DNA of 64,000 bases from Segatella baroniae DSM 16972 = JCM 13447 (GCF_000426585.1 NZ_AUFQ01000001.1:186001-250000), one strand, 5' to 3'; positions 36,189 through 45,154 are shown, counted from the stretch's first letter. The notes: generated from the letters alone by a model not told the origin. Translations and numbers: made by a program.

Positions 36189-36228
36189 AAAGCCGACATT
36201 GCCCATTGCGTGCAGTGTCGGCTTTTCT
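36189..36228. terminator. Bidirectional terminator between sigma gene and rpe
   Basis: AAAGCCGACA (36189-36198) pairs with TGTCGGCTTT (36216-36225), with A and T runs suiting termination of the plus-strand gene. It stands between convergent genes. Confidence 0.75.
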
Positions 36229-36249
36229 GGCTTCAAAAGACGACCGACC

Positions 36250-36906
36250 TCAGCGAGGCAGATTCTTCATGATGGAAATGGTGGACAGCGGATCGGTGCT
36301 CTTGAAGATGAAACTGCCGCTGACGAGCACGTCCACGCCGGCCTTCACCAGCCGTGGCGCCGTCTCGGCTTGCACGCCGCCGTCCACCTCTATCAAGGCG
36401 TGGCTGCCCGAACGCTTTATCAGTTCCTTGAGCCGGACCACCTTCTTGATTGTGTTTTCTATGAACTTCTGCCCGCCAAAGCCAGGGTTGACGCTCATGA
36501 GCAGCACCATGTCCACGTCGGCGATGATGTCTTCGAGCATGCTCACGGGCGTCGATGGATTCAACGTCACGCCGGCCTTCATCCCTGTGGCATGTATCTC
36601 CTGTATGGTACGGTGCAGATGCGTGCAGGCTTCGTAGTGTACGTTCATCATCATGGCACCGGTCTGGGCCACCTGTCGGATGTATTTTTCGGGCTGGACG
36701 ATCATCAAATGCACATCAAGCGGCTTCGTGCAATACTTGCCCACGGCTGCGATGACAGGAAAGCCGAAGGATATGTTGGGAACAAACACCCCGTCCATCA
36801 CGTCCATGTGGAGCCAATCGGCTTCGCTCCGATTGATCATCTCGATCTCGGACTTGAGATCGATGAAATTGGCAGACAGCAGCGACGGGGAAACAAGTGT
36901 TTTCAT
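36250..36906 (-). CDS. rpe: Ribulose-phosphate 3-epimerase
   Basis: A 218-residue TIM-barrel enzyme interconverting ribulose-5-phosphate and xylulose-5-phosphate in the pentose phosphate pathway. Family features: VSPSLLSANFIDLKSEI, LHMDVMDGVFVPNISFG (metal His and Asp), LDVHLMIVQPEKY, LMSVNPGFGGQKF, and IEVDGGVQAETAP. ATG 36906 gives the usual N-terminus; the longer frame from 36999 is not family-like. A 51-residue ORF ends 41 bases upstream and may be co-transcribed. Confidence 0.95.
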   Translation of the reverse strand: MKTLVSPSLLSANFIDLKSEIEMINRSEADWLHMDVMDGVFVPNISFGFPVIAAVGKYCTKPLDVHLMIVQPEKYIRQVAQTGAMMMNVHYEACTHLHRTIQEIHATGMKAGVTLNPSTPVSMLEDIIADVDMVLLMSVNPGFGGQKFIENTIKKVVRLKELIKRSGSHALIEVDGGVQAETAPRLVKAGVDVLVSGSFIFKSTDPLSTISIMKNLPR

Positions 36907-36947
36907 CTTGAATGTTGTTGGGAATATGGAATATAAGCAAGTTGACA

Positions 36948-37103
36948 CTAATTGACCTTCATCGAAAGGACTCGTCCGGAACGGCCACCGACCTGACACA
37001 TTCTGGCGATGTGGCGTAGAAAGTCAAGTGTCTGGCGGGCCGGACTCGTCGATTCGGGAAGCAGAAAGGAAACGTCTTCAGGAGTAGAATACTTCATAGG
37101 CAT
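36948..37103 (-). CDS. Small ORF of 51 residues upstream of rpe
   Basis: The ORF reads MPMKYSTPEDVSFLLPES at its start, followed by ARQTLDFLRHIARMCQV and ending MKVN. The middle matches a pattern I know from many short, uncharacterised Bacteroidota proteins (a Ser/Thr-rich start, then 'T-x-x-F-I-R-x-x-A-R', then a short tail ending in Asn). The function is unknown. It is encoded on the same strand as rpe, 41 bases upstream, so it could form an operon with it. Thirteen bases inside it (GTGTCAGGTCGGT) equal the core of the repeat element at 3.1 and 27.7 kb, which may have reshaped its C-terminus. Confidence 0.5.
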   Translation of the reverse strand: MPMKYSTPEDVSFLLPESTSPARQTLDFLRHIARMCQVGGRSGRVLSMKVN

Positions 37104-37224
37104 GGTGTTTTAGAAACAATTGAATTGAATAGCACATAAAACTCGGCATGACATATACATGCTATCTGGATAACGGATTGTCGGCCCACTTATTATATCT
37201 CGCCCACAGACTTGTGAAATATAA

Positions 37225-37308
37225 GCCATAAAAAAGAGGTTGGTGCAGGAAGCTACCAACCTCGAGGGACGATTTCGTTCAAAAAAAATAAATACGAAAT
37301 CATAAGTG
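37225..37308 (-). ncRNA. Candidate short RNA with two hairpins
   Basis: On the minus strand a -7 box TATATTTG (37321-37314), with CTTG 20 bases upstream, would start a transcript near 37308. It folds into GATTTCGT/ACGAAATC (37271-37301) and then GAGGTTGGT/ACCAACCTC (37236-37263) followed by TTTTTT. The second hairpin is a good terminator and could instead simply end the upstream GH57 operon, whose stop is at 37377. Confidence 0.35.
37229..37263 (-). terminator. Minus-strand intrinsic terminator
   Basis: A 9-bp stem GAGGTTGGT/ACCAACCTC with a 10-base loop, followed on the minus strand by TTTTTT. It ends the glycogen operon, a short RNA, or both. Confidence 0.8.
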
Positions 37309-37376
37309 TGGGACAAATATAAACCATATAATCGACAAAAGCAAGAAAAATGTTGGATTTAACACTTCACTTGGCT

Positions 37377-38828
37377 TCACGCTGTCGGTTCGTCGGCCTT
37401 CACCACCTTCTTGGCAACGGGCTGCTTGGCCTTCGGTTTGGCTGTCGACGCCTTGCTTGCAGGCTTCTTGGCCGCTTTGGAAGCTGTGGCTTTTCCACCT
37501 TCATACTTCTCGCGGAGCTTGAGCTCCTCCAGTTCCAATTTGGCAATCTTGGCTTGCAGACGCGTAATTTCCTTGTCTTTCACCTCGATTTCGTCGCCTT
37601 GGTTGTTGATGGTTGTCAGCATGGCTTCGAGCTGGTCGTTGTCAAGTTCCTCGGGATAGAGGCAATTTACGCGATTGATGAAGTCGCCGAGAATGTTCAT
37701 ATAGTTTGTAAACGCGTCGAAAGGACTGCTGTAAATGCCGCGGTCAAGCCCGACATTGCTCGGCTTGGTGGTCATGAAGCGGAAGTTGTTGCTGGCCTGC
37801 AGATAGTCCCAATCCTGATTGATGCGGGGGTCGTTGGCAATCCTCACGCGGTCGGCGACGCTGTAGAGCTTGTTGAAGGCCTCGCGTTGCATCGGATTTC
37901 CGAGCCAACTACTGATGTCTCGCTCCTCGTCCACCCAGCTCAACGTGTCGGGTACATTCAATTCGCCTACGCTGTTGAGCTTCATACATATCTCCGTCGG
38001 GGTGGAGAAAGTAATGCCACGCTGCTTGGCGCAGGCCGGCAATGCTTTCAGGAAGTCCAAGATGTTGCTGGAAAGCGGTTGCGCTATGCCCAAGGCGGAC
38101 AGTTCCATGAAGATGTTGATGACCTGTTCTTCTTCCGGAAGACGGGCTATCTCGTCTGCATAGGTGTCGGCAAACAAAGGATAGCCGTCCCAATCGCTGT
38201 TGTTGAAGCGCAGGGAGATGTCGTCACTCAGCCTCACGTCACGCAAAAGGAGCTTGAGTTTGGGGTTCAAAGCGCAATGGTAAATGTAGTGCGGCGACTT
38301 CCAGCCAAGCACGTGGCGGGCACCTTCGGTGAGCATTCCCTTGAAACCCATTTGAGCCACCTGCTGTCCGATGTCGTCACTGTAGATCAGTGAGGAGTTG
38401 CGCAGCACCTTCGGCTCCTGGCCAAAATACTCTTTGATTTTCTGGCATTGCTTTTTGACGTCGTGGGCGAAGCTCTCCTCGTTGACCAAAGAAGACAAGC
38501 CGTGGGAGTAAGGCTCCGCGAGGAACTCCACGCAACCGGTCTCGTTGAGCTGCTGGAGCTTCTCCAAGACCTGCGGCGCATGCAGTTCCAACTGCTCAAT
38601 GCCCACGCCGCTCAACGAGAAGGCTACTTTGAAATACTTGCCATGCTCCTGTATCATGGCCAACAGGGTGTTCAGGGCAGGGATATAACTGCGTTCGGCA
38701 ATGTCGCCGATGGAGCGTTCATTCTCGAAAGTGTCATAATAATAATGGTCGGTGCCGATGTCGAAGAAACGATAACGCTTCAGATGAATGCTCTGGTGTA
38801 TCTCGAAATATAAACAGATTGTTTTCAT
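37377..38828 (-). CDS. GH57 alpha-amylase-like enzyme with basic tail
   Basis: A 483-residue protein of glycoside hydrolase family 57 (KTICLYFEIHQSIHLKRYRF; FVEFLAEPYSHGLSSL-like CVEFLAEPYSHGLSSLVNEE), acting on alpha-1,4-glucans, probably in the cytoplasm since no signal peptide is seen. The catalytic domain covers about residues 1-400. A coiled coil follows (about 400-440; EVKDKEITRLQAKIAKLELE). The end is a Lys/Ala/Pro-rich tail (ATASKAAKKPASKASTAKPK) of histone-like composition, which is not part of the catalytic fold. It is the third gene of the glycogen operon; 117 bases with two small hairpins separate it from the GT4 gene. Confidence 0.9.
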   Translation of the reverse strand: MKTICLYFEIHQSIHLKRYRFFDIGTDHYYYDTFENERSIGDIAERSYIPALNTLLAMIQEHGKYFKVAFSLSGVGIEQLELHAPQVLEKLQQLNETGCVEFLAEPYSHGLSSLVNEESFAHDVKKQCQKIKEYFGQEPKVLRNSSLIYSDDIGQQVAQMGFKGMLTEGARHVLGWKSPHYIYHCALNPKLKLLLRDVRLSDDISLRFNNSDWDGYPLFADTYADEIARLPEEEQVINIFMELSALGIAQPLSSNILDFLKALPACAKQRGITFSTPTEICMKLNSVGELNVPDTLSWVDEERDISSWLGNPMQREAFNKLYSVADRVRIANDPRINQDWDYLQASNNFRFMTTKPSNVGLDRGIYSSPFDAFTNYMNILGDFINRVNCLYPEELDNDQLEAMLTTINNQGDEIEVKDKEITRLQAKIAKLELEELKLREKYEGGKATASKAAKKPASKASTAKPKAKQPVAKKVVKADEPTA

Positions 38829-38901
38829 TGTGGTAATGTGATTAGTTATCTATAATGATAGATGATGAATTAAAAGGTGATAGAGTTTTTGTTTCATGCA
38901 G

Positions 38902-38944
38902 ACAAACCTTCGTTTGTAAATCGCCGACGTGGAAATGCCGTCGG
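38902..38944 (-). other. Tandem intercistronic hairpins between GT4 and GH57
   Basis: Two short stem-loops, ACAAAC/GTTTGT (38902-38917) and CCGACG/CGTCGG (38924-38944), occupy the start of the GT4-GH57 gap. They may be RNA-processing or mRNA-stability structures; there is no T tract, so they are not obvious terminators. Confidence 0.4.
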
Positions 38945-38945
38945 A

Positions 38946-40214
38946 TCATCGCCATCCGAGGGTTCGTTCGTAAAGTTCCCGTATCCACAAGCCCACCTTT
39001 TCCCAAGTGATCTGGTCGACTTCCTTCTTGCCTTCCTCCTGCAAATAGGTGAACAAACTTTCGTTATGGCAGATACTGTAGATGGCATCGGCCATTGCCT
39101 GGATGTCCCAATAATCTATTTTAAAGCAATTGGACAAGATCTCCGCACAGCCGCTTTGTTTGGAAATGATGGCCGGGGTTCCGCACTGCATGGCCTCCAA
39201 CGGAGAAATGCCAAACGGTTCGCTGACGGAAGGCATGACATAGACATCGGAATCTTTCAGACATTCATAGACTTGCTTGCCCCGCATGAAGCCGGGAAAG
39301 TGGAACCTGTCGGCGATTCCCCGCTCTGCGGCCAGATAAATCATCTGGTCCATCATGTCGCCGGAGCCTGCCATGCAGAACCGGACATTGCGACTGCGAT
39401 GCAACACCATGTTGGCGGCTTCCACAAAGTACTCCGGCCCCTTCTGCATGGTAAGCCGTCCCAGGAACGTGACGACCTTCTCCTTGCCGTGATGGTCGGG
39501 GCGTGGCAGGTCCTGCAACTCTTTCACCAACGGATAGACCGCGTTGTGGACGGTAAAGACCTTGCGGGGATCTTGATGATACTGATGGATGACGGTCTGC
39601 CGGGTCAGCTCGGACACGCACATGATGCAATCGGCGTTGTCCATCCCGTCTTTTTCTATCGAATAAACGGTCGGATTGACATGTCCGCGACTGCGGTCGA
39701 AGTCCGTCGCATGGACATGGATGCAGAGCGGTTTGCCGCTCACCTGCTTGGCATGAATGCCTGCCGGATAGGTGAGCCAGTCGTGGGCGTGGATAATGTC
39801 AAAGTCCATTGTCCTTGCCACCACACCGGCTATGACCGAATAGTTGTTGATTTCGTCGTGCAGATTGGAAGGATAGCCTCCCGCAAAATCCATACAACCC
39901 AAATCATTCACATTCATGTAATTGAAATCGGCATAGATATGGTCCCGCAACCGGTAATAAAATTCAGGATCCATCACATGCCCTACACGGCTCTTTACCG
40001 TGTCAAAATCCACATCGCGCCAAGCAATCGGCACGCAATTCATTGCCACTATATTGGCGGCGCTATGGTCTTCGTCTCCCCAAGGCTTGGGCAAACACAG
40101 CGTTATGTCGACGTCTCCCTGCGCGTGCAGACCTTCCGTGATACCAAAGTTCGCTGTTGCAAGGCCACCGAACACATGAGGAGGATACTCCCATCCAAAC
40201 ATTAATACTTTCAT
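38946..40214 (-). CDS. GT4 glycosyltransferase, glycogen synthase-like
   Basis: A 422-residue GT-B-fold enzyme. The start MKVLMFGWEYPPHVFGGLAT is typical of the starch/glycogen synthase-like GT4 proteins of Bacteroidota. It has HDWLTYPAGIHAKQVSGKPL in the middle and the donor-binding EPFGISPLEAMQCGTPAI with its Glu residues. It probably extends alpha-glucan using a nucleotide sugar. It starts 14 bases after the debranching-enzyme stop, so the two are tightly linked. Confidence 0.9.
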   Translation of the reverse strand: MKVLMFGWEYPPHVFGGLATANFGITEGLHAQGDVDITLCLPKPWGDEDHSAANIVAMNCVPIAWRDVDFDTVKSRVGHVMDPEFYYRLRDHIYADFNYMNVNDLGCMDFAGGYPSNLHDEINNYSVIAGVVARTMDFDIIHAHDWLTYPAGIHAKQVSGKPLCIHVHATDFDRSRGHVNPTVYSIEKDGMDNADCIMCVSELTRQTVIHQYHQDPRKVFTVHNAVYPLVKELQDLPRPDHHGKEKVVTFLGRLTMQKGPEYFVEAANMVLHRSRNVRFCMAGSGDMMDQMIYLAAERGIADRFHFPGFMRGKQVYECLKDSDVYVMPSVSEPFGISPLEAMQCGTPAIISKQSGCAEILSNCFKIDYWDIQAMADAIYSICHNESLFTYLQEEGKKEVDQITWEKVGLWIRELYERTLGWR

Positions 40215-40228
40215 CTCAGTTCCTCCTT

Positions 40229-42172
40229 TTAATAATCAAACTTCTCTATCAACTCAAGCGTGCGCAGTATCTCCGCCACATTGATGGCAAAAGAGATAGC
40301 CCCTCGCCCTTTGAAGGGGGGATTGCCGTCGAACAGCTCTGGAATCGTTCCCAAACAAAGGTTTGTCATCTCATCTTCGTAACCGACCAACTGGCGGTTG
40401 ACAAAGCTCAGTCGTGAGCGCTTGTACAATTTCAGACAGGCTTCCATATAGAAACCGCCCAGCCATGGCCAGGCCGTCCCCTGATGATAGGCATAGTCAC
40501 GCTGGTTCTGCGGACCGACATACAAAGGATTATACCCTCCGCTCTTGGGAGAAAGCGAACGAAGTCCCTTGGGAGTCAGCAGCTCGCGCGTGCATATATC
40601 CAATACATTTTTCTTCTGTTCCAGGTTCAAAGGTGAATAGTCGAGCGCAACGGCAAAGATCATGTTGGGGCGTACGCTCCAATCCATCATGTTTCCATCC
40701 ACATAATCGAACAGATAACCATACTCATTCAGGAATGTTTCTACGAAAGAGCGTTTGCAACGCTCTGCCATTTCTTCCAACCGGGCTGCCTCTTCGGCAT
40801 TCTGCTCCAATGCGGCCAGCGACGCAACGAACTTCAAGGCGTTGTACCAGAGTGCGTTGAACTCTACAATATACCCTGTGCGTGGGACTACAGGCTTGCC
40901 GTTGACCGTGGAATTCATCCATGTGACAGGGTGTTCCTTCCCGTTTGTCCGAAGCAATCCGTTGTCATCAAGCTTGAGATTGGGATGTTTTCCCGACCCG
41001 ATGTAACGCAACATGTCGGTCAACAGACGACCATACTTCTTCTGGCAGACCTCTTTTCCCGCTTCCTTGGCATACTGCTGGATGCACCAAAAGGCCCACA
41101 ACAGGACATCCGGCTGCTCTATTTCATACATTTTTACAGTGAGCGGTTTCTCCTCCATGAACTCTCTGAGGCCACGTTCCGCAGTCTGCATCACCAATTC
41201 GAAGTAGTCGCGCTCCTGAATCGACAGCGTCAATCCGGGAAGTGCTATGAAAGTATCGCGCGCCCTGCACTTGAACCAAGGATAACCGGCCAGGATATAG
41301 CGGTCATCATTCTTCATGCGCAAATGGAATTGATGGGCGGCGTTGACAAGACAATGGAAGAAATTGTCACGCGGACTGCGCTCTTCCACTTCATCTTCGC
41401 AAAGTTTCTTCAATTTTGAAACCTTTATTTCAGACGTGGAAGCCGAAAAGACAATGCTTTCACCCTTCCTTATCGGCATTTCGAAATAGCCGGGAACATA
41501 TAAATCTTCATTTGAAGCATAACCTCGCTCCTGCTCTTTCGGATATTCCACACCCCTATACCAATCAGGAGCAAAGATGAATTCATTAGATTTGCTGAAT
41601 TGCATGTAGAGATCGGGGTAGCCGGCATACATGCAAGTCTTGATTCCGTTTTCCACCTGCTGGTAGTCTCTGCTGGCGACACCATTCTCATGTGTAAACT
41701 GGCGCACACTCCTGAATGCCAAAAACGGCCTGAATCGCAGCGTCGTTGCAGAGTGCGCATCCACCAAAGTATAGCGAATTAGAATGCGGTCTTCATAATG
41801 TTGGAAGACAACTTCCTTTTTCAAGATTACTCCACCTACCCTATATAAAGTAGTTGGGACTTTGTCACAGTCAAATTCCCTGATGTACTTATGCCCCTTG
41901 GGGCTGTAGTTGTTGCCCTGATACTTGTGTAGTCCCAGATTGAATTCAGCTCCATGTTGCACGACCGTAACATCCATAGAAGACAACAGCACATGGTTCT
42001 CGTCGTCCAGTTCCGGAACCGGGACGACCAACAGCCCATGATATTTTCTCGTATTACAGTCGACAATAGAAGAACATGAATAGGCACCGGAACGGTTTGT
42101 ACGCAACAACTCCCTTGGAAGAGACTCTTCGAGGTTCGTCATCAGTGCTTTTTCAAATCGCAAATAACTCAT
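40229..42172 (-). CDS. Glycogen debranching enzyme, archaeal/GH133-type
   Basis: A 647-residue cytoplasmic protein. The N-terminal domain (about 1-230; NRSGAYSCSSIVDCNTRKYH, HGLLV) and the C-terminal (alpha/alpha)6 domain (about 260-640; YPWFKCRARDTFIALPGLTL, AYHQGTAWPWLGGFYMEACL) fit the GDE_N/GDE_C amylo-alpha-1,6-glucosidase architecture. It removes branch points of glycogen. It is the first gene of a three-gene alpha-glucan operon with the GT4 synthase-like enzyme and GH57. Confidence 0.93.
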   Translation of the reverse strand: MSYLRFEKALMTNLEESLPRELLRTNRSGAYSCSSIVDCNTRKYHGLLVVPVPELDDENHVLLSSMDVTVVQHGAEFNLGLHKYQGNNYSPKGHKYIREFDCDKVPTTLYRVGGVILKKEVVFQHYEDRILIRYTLVDAHSATTLRFRPFLAFRSVRQFTHENGVASRDYQQVENGIKTCMYAGYPDLYMQFSKSNEFIFAPDWYRGVEYPKEQERGYASNEDLYVPGYFEMPIRKGESIVFSASTSEIKVSKLKKLCEDEVEERSPRDNFFHCLVNAAHQFHLRMKNDDRYILAGYPWFKCRARDTFIALPGLTLSIQERDYFELVMQTAERGLREFMEEKPLTVKMYEIEQPDVLLWAFWCIQQYAKEAGKEVCQKKYGRLLTDMLRYIGSGKHPNLKLDDNGLLRTNGKEHPVTWMNSTVNGKPVVPRTGYIVEFNALWYNALKFVASLAALEQNAEEAARLEEMAERCKRSFVETFLNEYGYLFDYVDGNMMDWSVRPNMIFAVALDYSPLNLEQKKNVLDICTRELLTPKGLRSLSPKSGGYNPLYVGPQNQRDYAYHQGTAWPWLGGFYMEACLKLYKRSRLSFVNRQLVGYEDEMTNLCLGTIPELFDGNPPFKGRGAISFAINVAEILRTLELIEKFDY

Positions 42173-42225
42173 AGTTCTCTATATATTAAGGCTTTAAACG
42201 TTTAAAAAAGGTAATTTACACTCTT

Positions 42226-42291
42226 GGGGCAGACTTGCAAAAAGCAGCCCCTTCTATTTTCAAAAGTAATATATTATTTGTTGATAACAAA
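42226..42291 (-). promoter_or_regulatory. Promoter and 5' hairpin of the glycogen operon
   Basis: On the minus strand TTTG (42291-42288), 19 bases, TACTTTTG (42268-42261). The start site should be near 42255, so the stem GGGGC/GCCCC (42251-42226) is at the extreme 5' end of the RNA, where such hairpins often protect mRNA. Confidence 0.75.
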
Positions 42292-42382
42292 ATTACAATG
42301 TGATTAATTCGAAATAAAGCCAGAAAACATGTTATAGAAAATATTTTTCGTAAAGAAATATACTTATATCAACCTAAATTCG

Positions 42383-42390
42383 TAATTTTG
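42383..42390 (+). promoter_or_regulatory. Candidate -7 box for the Crp/Fnr gene
   Basis: TAATTTTG matches TAnnTTTG; no clear -33 TTTG is found. Confidence 0.45.
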
Positions 42391-42422
42391 CAAGCAAGAG
42401 ATTTATACATCAACAGCAGGAT

Positions 42423-43127
42423 ATGATTTCAAGAAACGAGGTACAAAAAGAAGAGGTTGTGGAAGCAATCGGCAACCTTTGGGCACCGTTGACAGACCTT
42501 CAGCGTCAGTCTTTGTCAGACAATATGGAGTTGAAGTATTTCAAAAAGAATGAAATCATTTACAAAGACTTTGACAACCCCAACTCCATGATGTGCCTTG
42601 TCCACGGCAAAGTCAAAATCCATAAAGACGGTATCGGCGGTAGAAATCAAATCATTCGTGTCATCAAACCCATCGATTTTTTTGGATTCAGGGCCTACTT
42701 TGCCAAAGAACACTACAAGACGGCGGCAACCGCGCTCGAAGCGTCAGCCGTAGCTTTCTTCCCAATGTCGGTCATTCTTGACCTGATGAAGGAAAACTTC
42801 AACGTAAGCTTGTTTTTCATCCATTATCTTTCCGTTCAGTTAGGTTACAGCGACGACCGGACAGTCAGCCTCACACAGAAACACATCAGAGGCAGATTGG
42901 CAGAGGCCCTGCTGTTTCTCAAAGACAGTTACGGCCTCGAAGAAGACGGATATACACTCAGCATATATCTCAGCAGAGAGGATTTGGCCAGCATGTCCAA
43001 CATGACGACCAGCAACGCGATACGAACTCTTTCGGCCTTGGCCTATGACAAAATCATCGCCATCGACGGGCGCAAGATCAAGCTCATAGACATTGAGAAA
43101 CTGCAAAAGACTTCAAAGCTGGGTTGA
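42423..43127 (+). CDS. Crp/Fnr-family transcriptional regulator
   Basis: A 234-residue regulator with an N-terminal cyclic-nucleotide-binding-like barrel (about 25-130; LKYFKKNEIIYKDFDNPNSM, GKVKIHKDG) and a C-terminal winged helix (about 155-225; RGRLAEALLFLKDSYG, YLSREDLASMSNMTTSNAIR). No Cys cluster is seen, so it is not an oxygen-sensing FNR. The signal is unknown. Divergent to the glycogen operon, it is a natural candidate for its regulator, but that is inference. Its last 15 bases overlap miaA on the other strand. Confidence 0.9.
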   Translation: MISRNEVQKEEVVEAIGNLWAPLTDLQRQSLSDNMELKYFKKNEIIYKDFDNPNSMMCLVHGKVKIHKDGIGGRNQIIRVIKPIDFFGFRAYFAKEHYKTAATALEASAVAFFPMSVILDLMKENFNVSLFFIHYLSVQLGYSDDRTVSLTQKHIRGRLAEALLFLKDSYGLEEDGYTLSIYLSREDLASMSNMTTSNAIRTLSALAYDKIIAIDGRKIKLIDIEKLQKTSKLG

Positions 43128-44054
43128 CCTGGTTTCCAACAAGCCGCACACCACATCCACTTTTTCGTTCATGGGAAGCTGGGCGTCTATCCAATGAATC
43201 TTAAAGCCACGACGCTCCATCCCCCGAAACCACGTCATTTGCCGCTTGGCAAATTGATGAATCGCGATTTCCAAGTCGCCGAACATCTTTTCATACGTGG
43301 TCTTGCCCGTCACATACTCGGTCACATACTTATACTCCAAGCCATAATAGATAAGGTCCCTCGCAGAAACGCCCTTCTCCAGCAGTCCACGCACCTCGTC
43401 TATCATGCCGGCAGCCAACCTCTGCTTCAATCGATTCGTAATCTTTGCCCGACGCGCGTCCCGCTCTATTCCGACACCTATTATTATAGAATCGATGGCA
43501 GGGAAATCTCTTCGCGGCTGTGGGTTCTTTGAATTATAAGTTTCTATTTCTATCGCTCGAATCGCCCGCTGGCACGAATCCACATCCGTCCTATTGTGCA
43601 TGTTACTTCCATTCCTTTCCTTCAACCTCAGCAAGATGGAAGTCAACTCGTCCAAGGTCTTTCCTTCCAAATCCGCGCGGAGTTCTGGATTTTGCGGTAC
43701 AGGAGAAAGCCGATAGCCCTTCAATACCGACTCGATATAAAGGCCCGTTCCCCCACAAAGTATTGGCTGCACGCCCCTACCCGTCATGTCTTGGTAGGCC
43801 CTCATAAAGTCCTCTTGATAACGAAACAGGTTGTATTTGGTGCCTGCGTCACATATATCTATCAGACGATAGGGTATGCTCCGCCCCTGCACCGTATAGT
43901 CTTCCAAGTCCTTGCCGGTTCCGATGGTCATGCCACGATAAACCTGACGGGAATCCGCAGAAATGATTTCACCACCCAAGCGATACGCCACGTGGGCGGC
44001 CAATTCCGTTTTTCCGCTGGCAGTAGGGCCGAGTATCGTCAGAAGTTTCTTCAT
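43113..44054 (-). CDS. miaA: tRNA dimethylallyltransferase
   Basis: A 313-residue enzyme that adds an isopentenyl group to A37 of tRNAs reading UNN codons. The P-loop GPTASGKTELAAHVA is at residues 9-23, followed by EIISADSRQVYRGMTIGTGK and, later, PILCGGTGLYIESVL. ATG 44054 lies only a few bases after the G of a TATCTTTG box (44066-44059), so the mRNA may be nearly leaderless. The upstream terminator of gap overlaps that promoter region. Confidence 0.95.
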   Translation of the reverse strand: MKKLLTILGPTASGKTELAAHVAYRLGGEIISADSRQVYRGMTIGTGKDLEDYTVQGRSIPYRLIDICDAGTKYNLFRYQEDFMRAYQDMTGRGVQPILCGGTGLYIESVLKGYRLSPVPQNPELRADLEGKTLDELTSILLRLKERNGSNMHNRTDVDSCQRAIRAIEIETYNSKNPQPRRDFPAIDSIIIGVGIERDARRAKITNRLKQRLAAGMIDEVRGLLEKGVSARDLIYYGLEYKYVTEYVTGKTTYEKMFGDLEIAIHQFAKRQMTWFRGMERRGFKIHWIDAQLPMNEKVDVVCGLLETRSTQL

Positions 44055-44058
44055 GGCA

Positions 44059-44066
44059 CAAAGATA
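44059..44066 (-). promoter_or_regulatory. Candidate -7 box for miaA
   Basis: On the minus strand TATCTTTG, five bases before the start codon; the -33 is weak. Overlaps the T tract of the gap terminator. Confidence 0.5.
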
Positions 44067-44100
44067 ATAAAAAATCCCTGCCGGCAGAACCGACAGGGAT
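44066..44100 (-). terminator. Terminator of gap
   Basis: ATCCCTG (44074-44080) pairs with CAGGGAT (44094-44100), with inner CGG/CCG pairs. On the minus strand it is followed by TTTTTTA. Confidence 0.85.
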
Positions 44101-44125
44101 ATTATTTCAAGTAAGTGAAGTCTTA

Positions 44126-45154
44126 TTACTTCAACTCTGCAAGATACTTGATGGTACGAACCATCTGAGAAGTGTAAGAGTTCTCGTTGTCATACCAAGA
44201 AACAACCTGCACCTGATAAGTATCGTCGTTGATCTTGCTTACCATCGTCTGAGTGGCGTCGAAGAGAGAGCCGAAGCGCATGCCGATGATGTCAGAAGAA
44301 ACAATCTGATCCTCGGTATAGCCGAAGCTTTCGGTTGTAGCGGCCTTCATGGCAGCGTTGATACCCTCAACAGTAACATCCTTGCCCTTCACAACAGCAA
44401 TCAGGATCGTTGTAGAACCTGTCGGAGTGGGAATGCGCTGTGCAGAACCAATCAGCTTGCCGTTCAGCTCGGGGATTACAAGACCGATGGCTTTGGCAGC
44501 ACCCGTCGAGTTGGGAACGATGTTGCAGGCACCTGCACGTGAGCGACGGAGGTCGCCCTTGCGCTGCGGACCGTCGAGAATCATCTGGTCGCCGGTGTAA
44601 GCGTGGATGGTGGACATGATACCCGACTGGATGGGAGCGTAAGCGTTCAGGGCAGCAGCCATGGGAGCCAAGCAGTTTGTCGTGCAAGAAGCAGCAGAGA
44701 TAACAGTGTCAGCCGGAGTCAGCGTCTTGTGGTTGGTGTTGTAAACGATGGTCGGAAGGTCGTTGCCTGCGGGAGCAGAGATGACCACCTTCTTGGCACC
44801 AGCTGCAAGGTGGGCCGAAGCCTTCTCCTTAGAAGTATAGAAACCGGTGCATTCGAGAACAACGTCTACATTGAGTTCGCCCCAAGGAAGTTCAGCTGCG
44901 TTTGGCTTAGCGTAGATGGTAATCTCCTTACCGTCAACGATAATAGAGTTCTCCGTTGCCTCAACAGTGTGCTTGCCTTCGCCGAACTTGCCTGCGAAAC
45001 CACCCTGGGCAGTGTCATACTTCAAGAGGTGAGCCAGCATTTTGGGACTTGTCAAGTCGTTGATGGCAACAACTTCATAACCATCAGCCTCAAACATCTG
45101 ACGGAATGCGAGACGACCAATACGGCCAAAGCCGTTAATAGCTACATTTGTCAT
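44126..45154 (-). CDS. gap: Glyceraldehyde-3-phosphate dehydrogenase
   Basis: A 342-residue glycolytic enzyme. The NAD-binding start [14 protein letters not shown] and the catalytic C157 in [13 protein letters not shown] are complete; [16 protein letters not shown] ends the catalytic domain. NAD rather than NADP use is suggested by the Asp in [12 protein letters not shown]. Codon use looks highly biased, as in strongly expressed genes. A terminator follows the stop after 25 bases. Confidence 0.97.
   Translation of the reverse strand: MTNVAINGFGRIGRLAFRQMFEADGYEVVAINDLTSPKMLAHLLKYDTAQGGFAGKFGEGKHTVEATENSIIVDGKEITIYAKPNAAELPWGELNVDVVLECTGFYTSKEKASAHLAAGAKKVVISAPAGNDLPTIVYNTNHKTLTPADTVISAASCTTNCLAPMAAALNAYAPIQSGIMSTIHAYTGDQMILDGPQRKGDLRRSRAGACNIVPNSTGAAKAIGLVIPELNGKLIGSAQRIPTPTGSTTILIAVVKGKDVTVEGINAAMKAATTESFGYTEDQIVSSDIIGMRFGSLFDATQTMVSKINDDTYQVQVVSWYDNENSYTSQMVRTIKYLAELK

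Noticed and set aside
43113..43127. 15-bp tail overlap of the Crp/Fnr gene and miaA as an antisense regulator
   Set aside because: Short convergent overlaps are common in compact genomes, and no structure or promoter suggests more.
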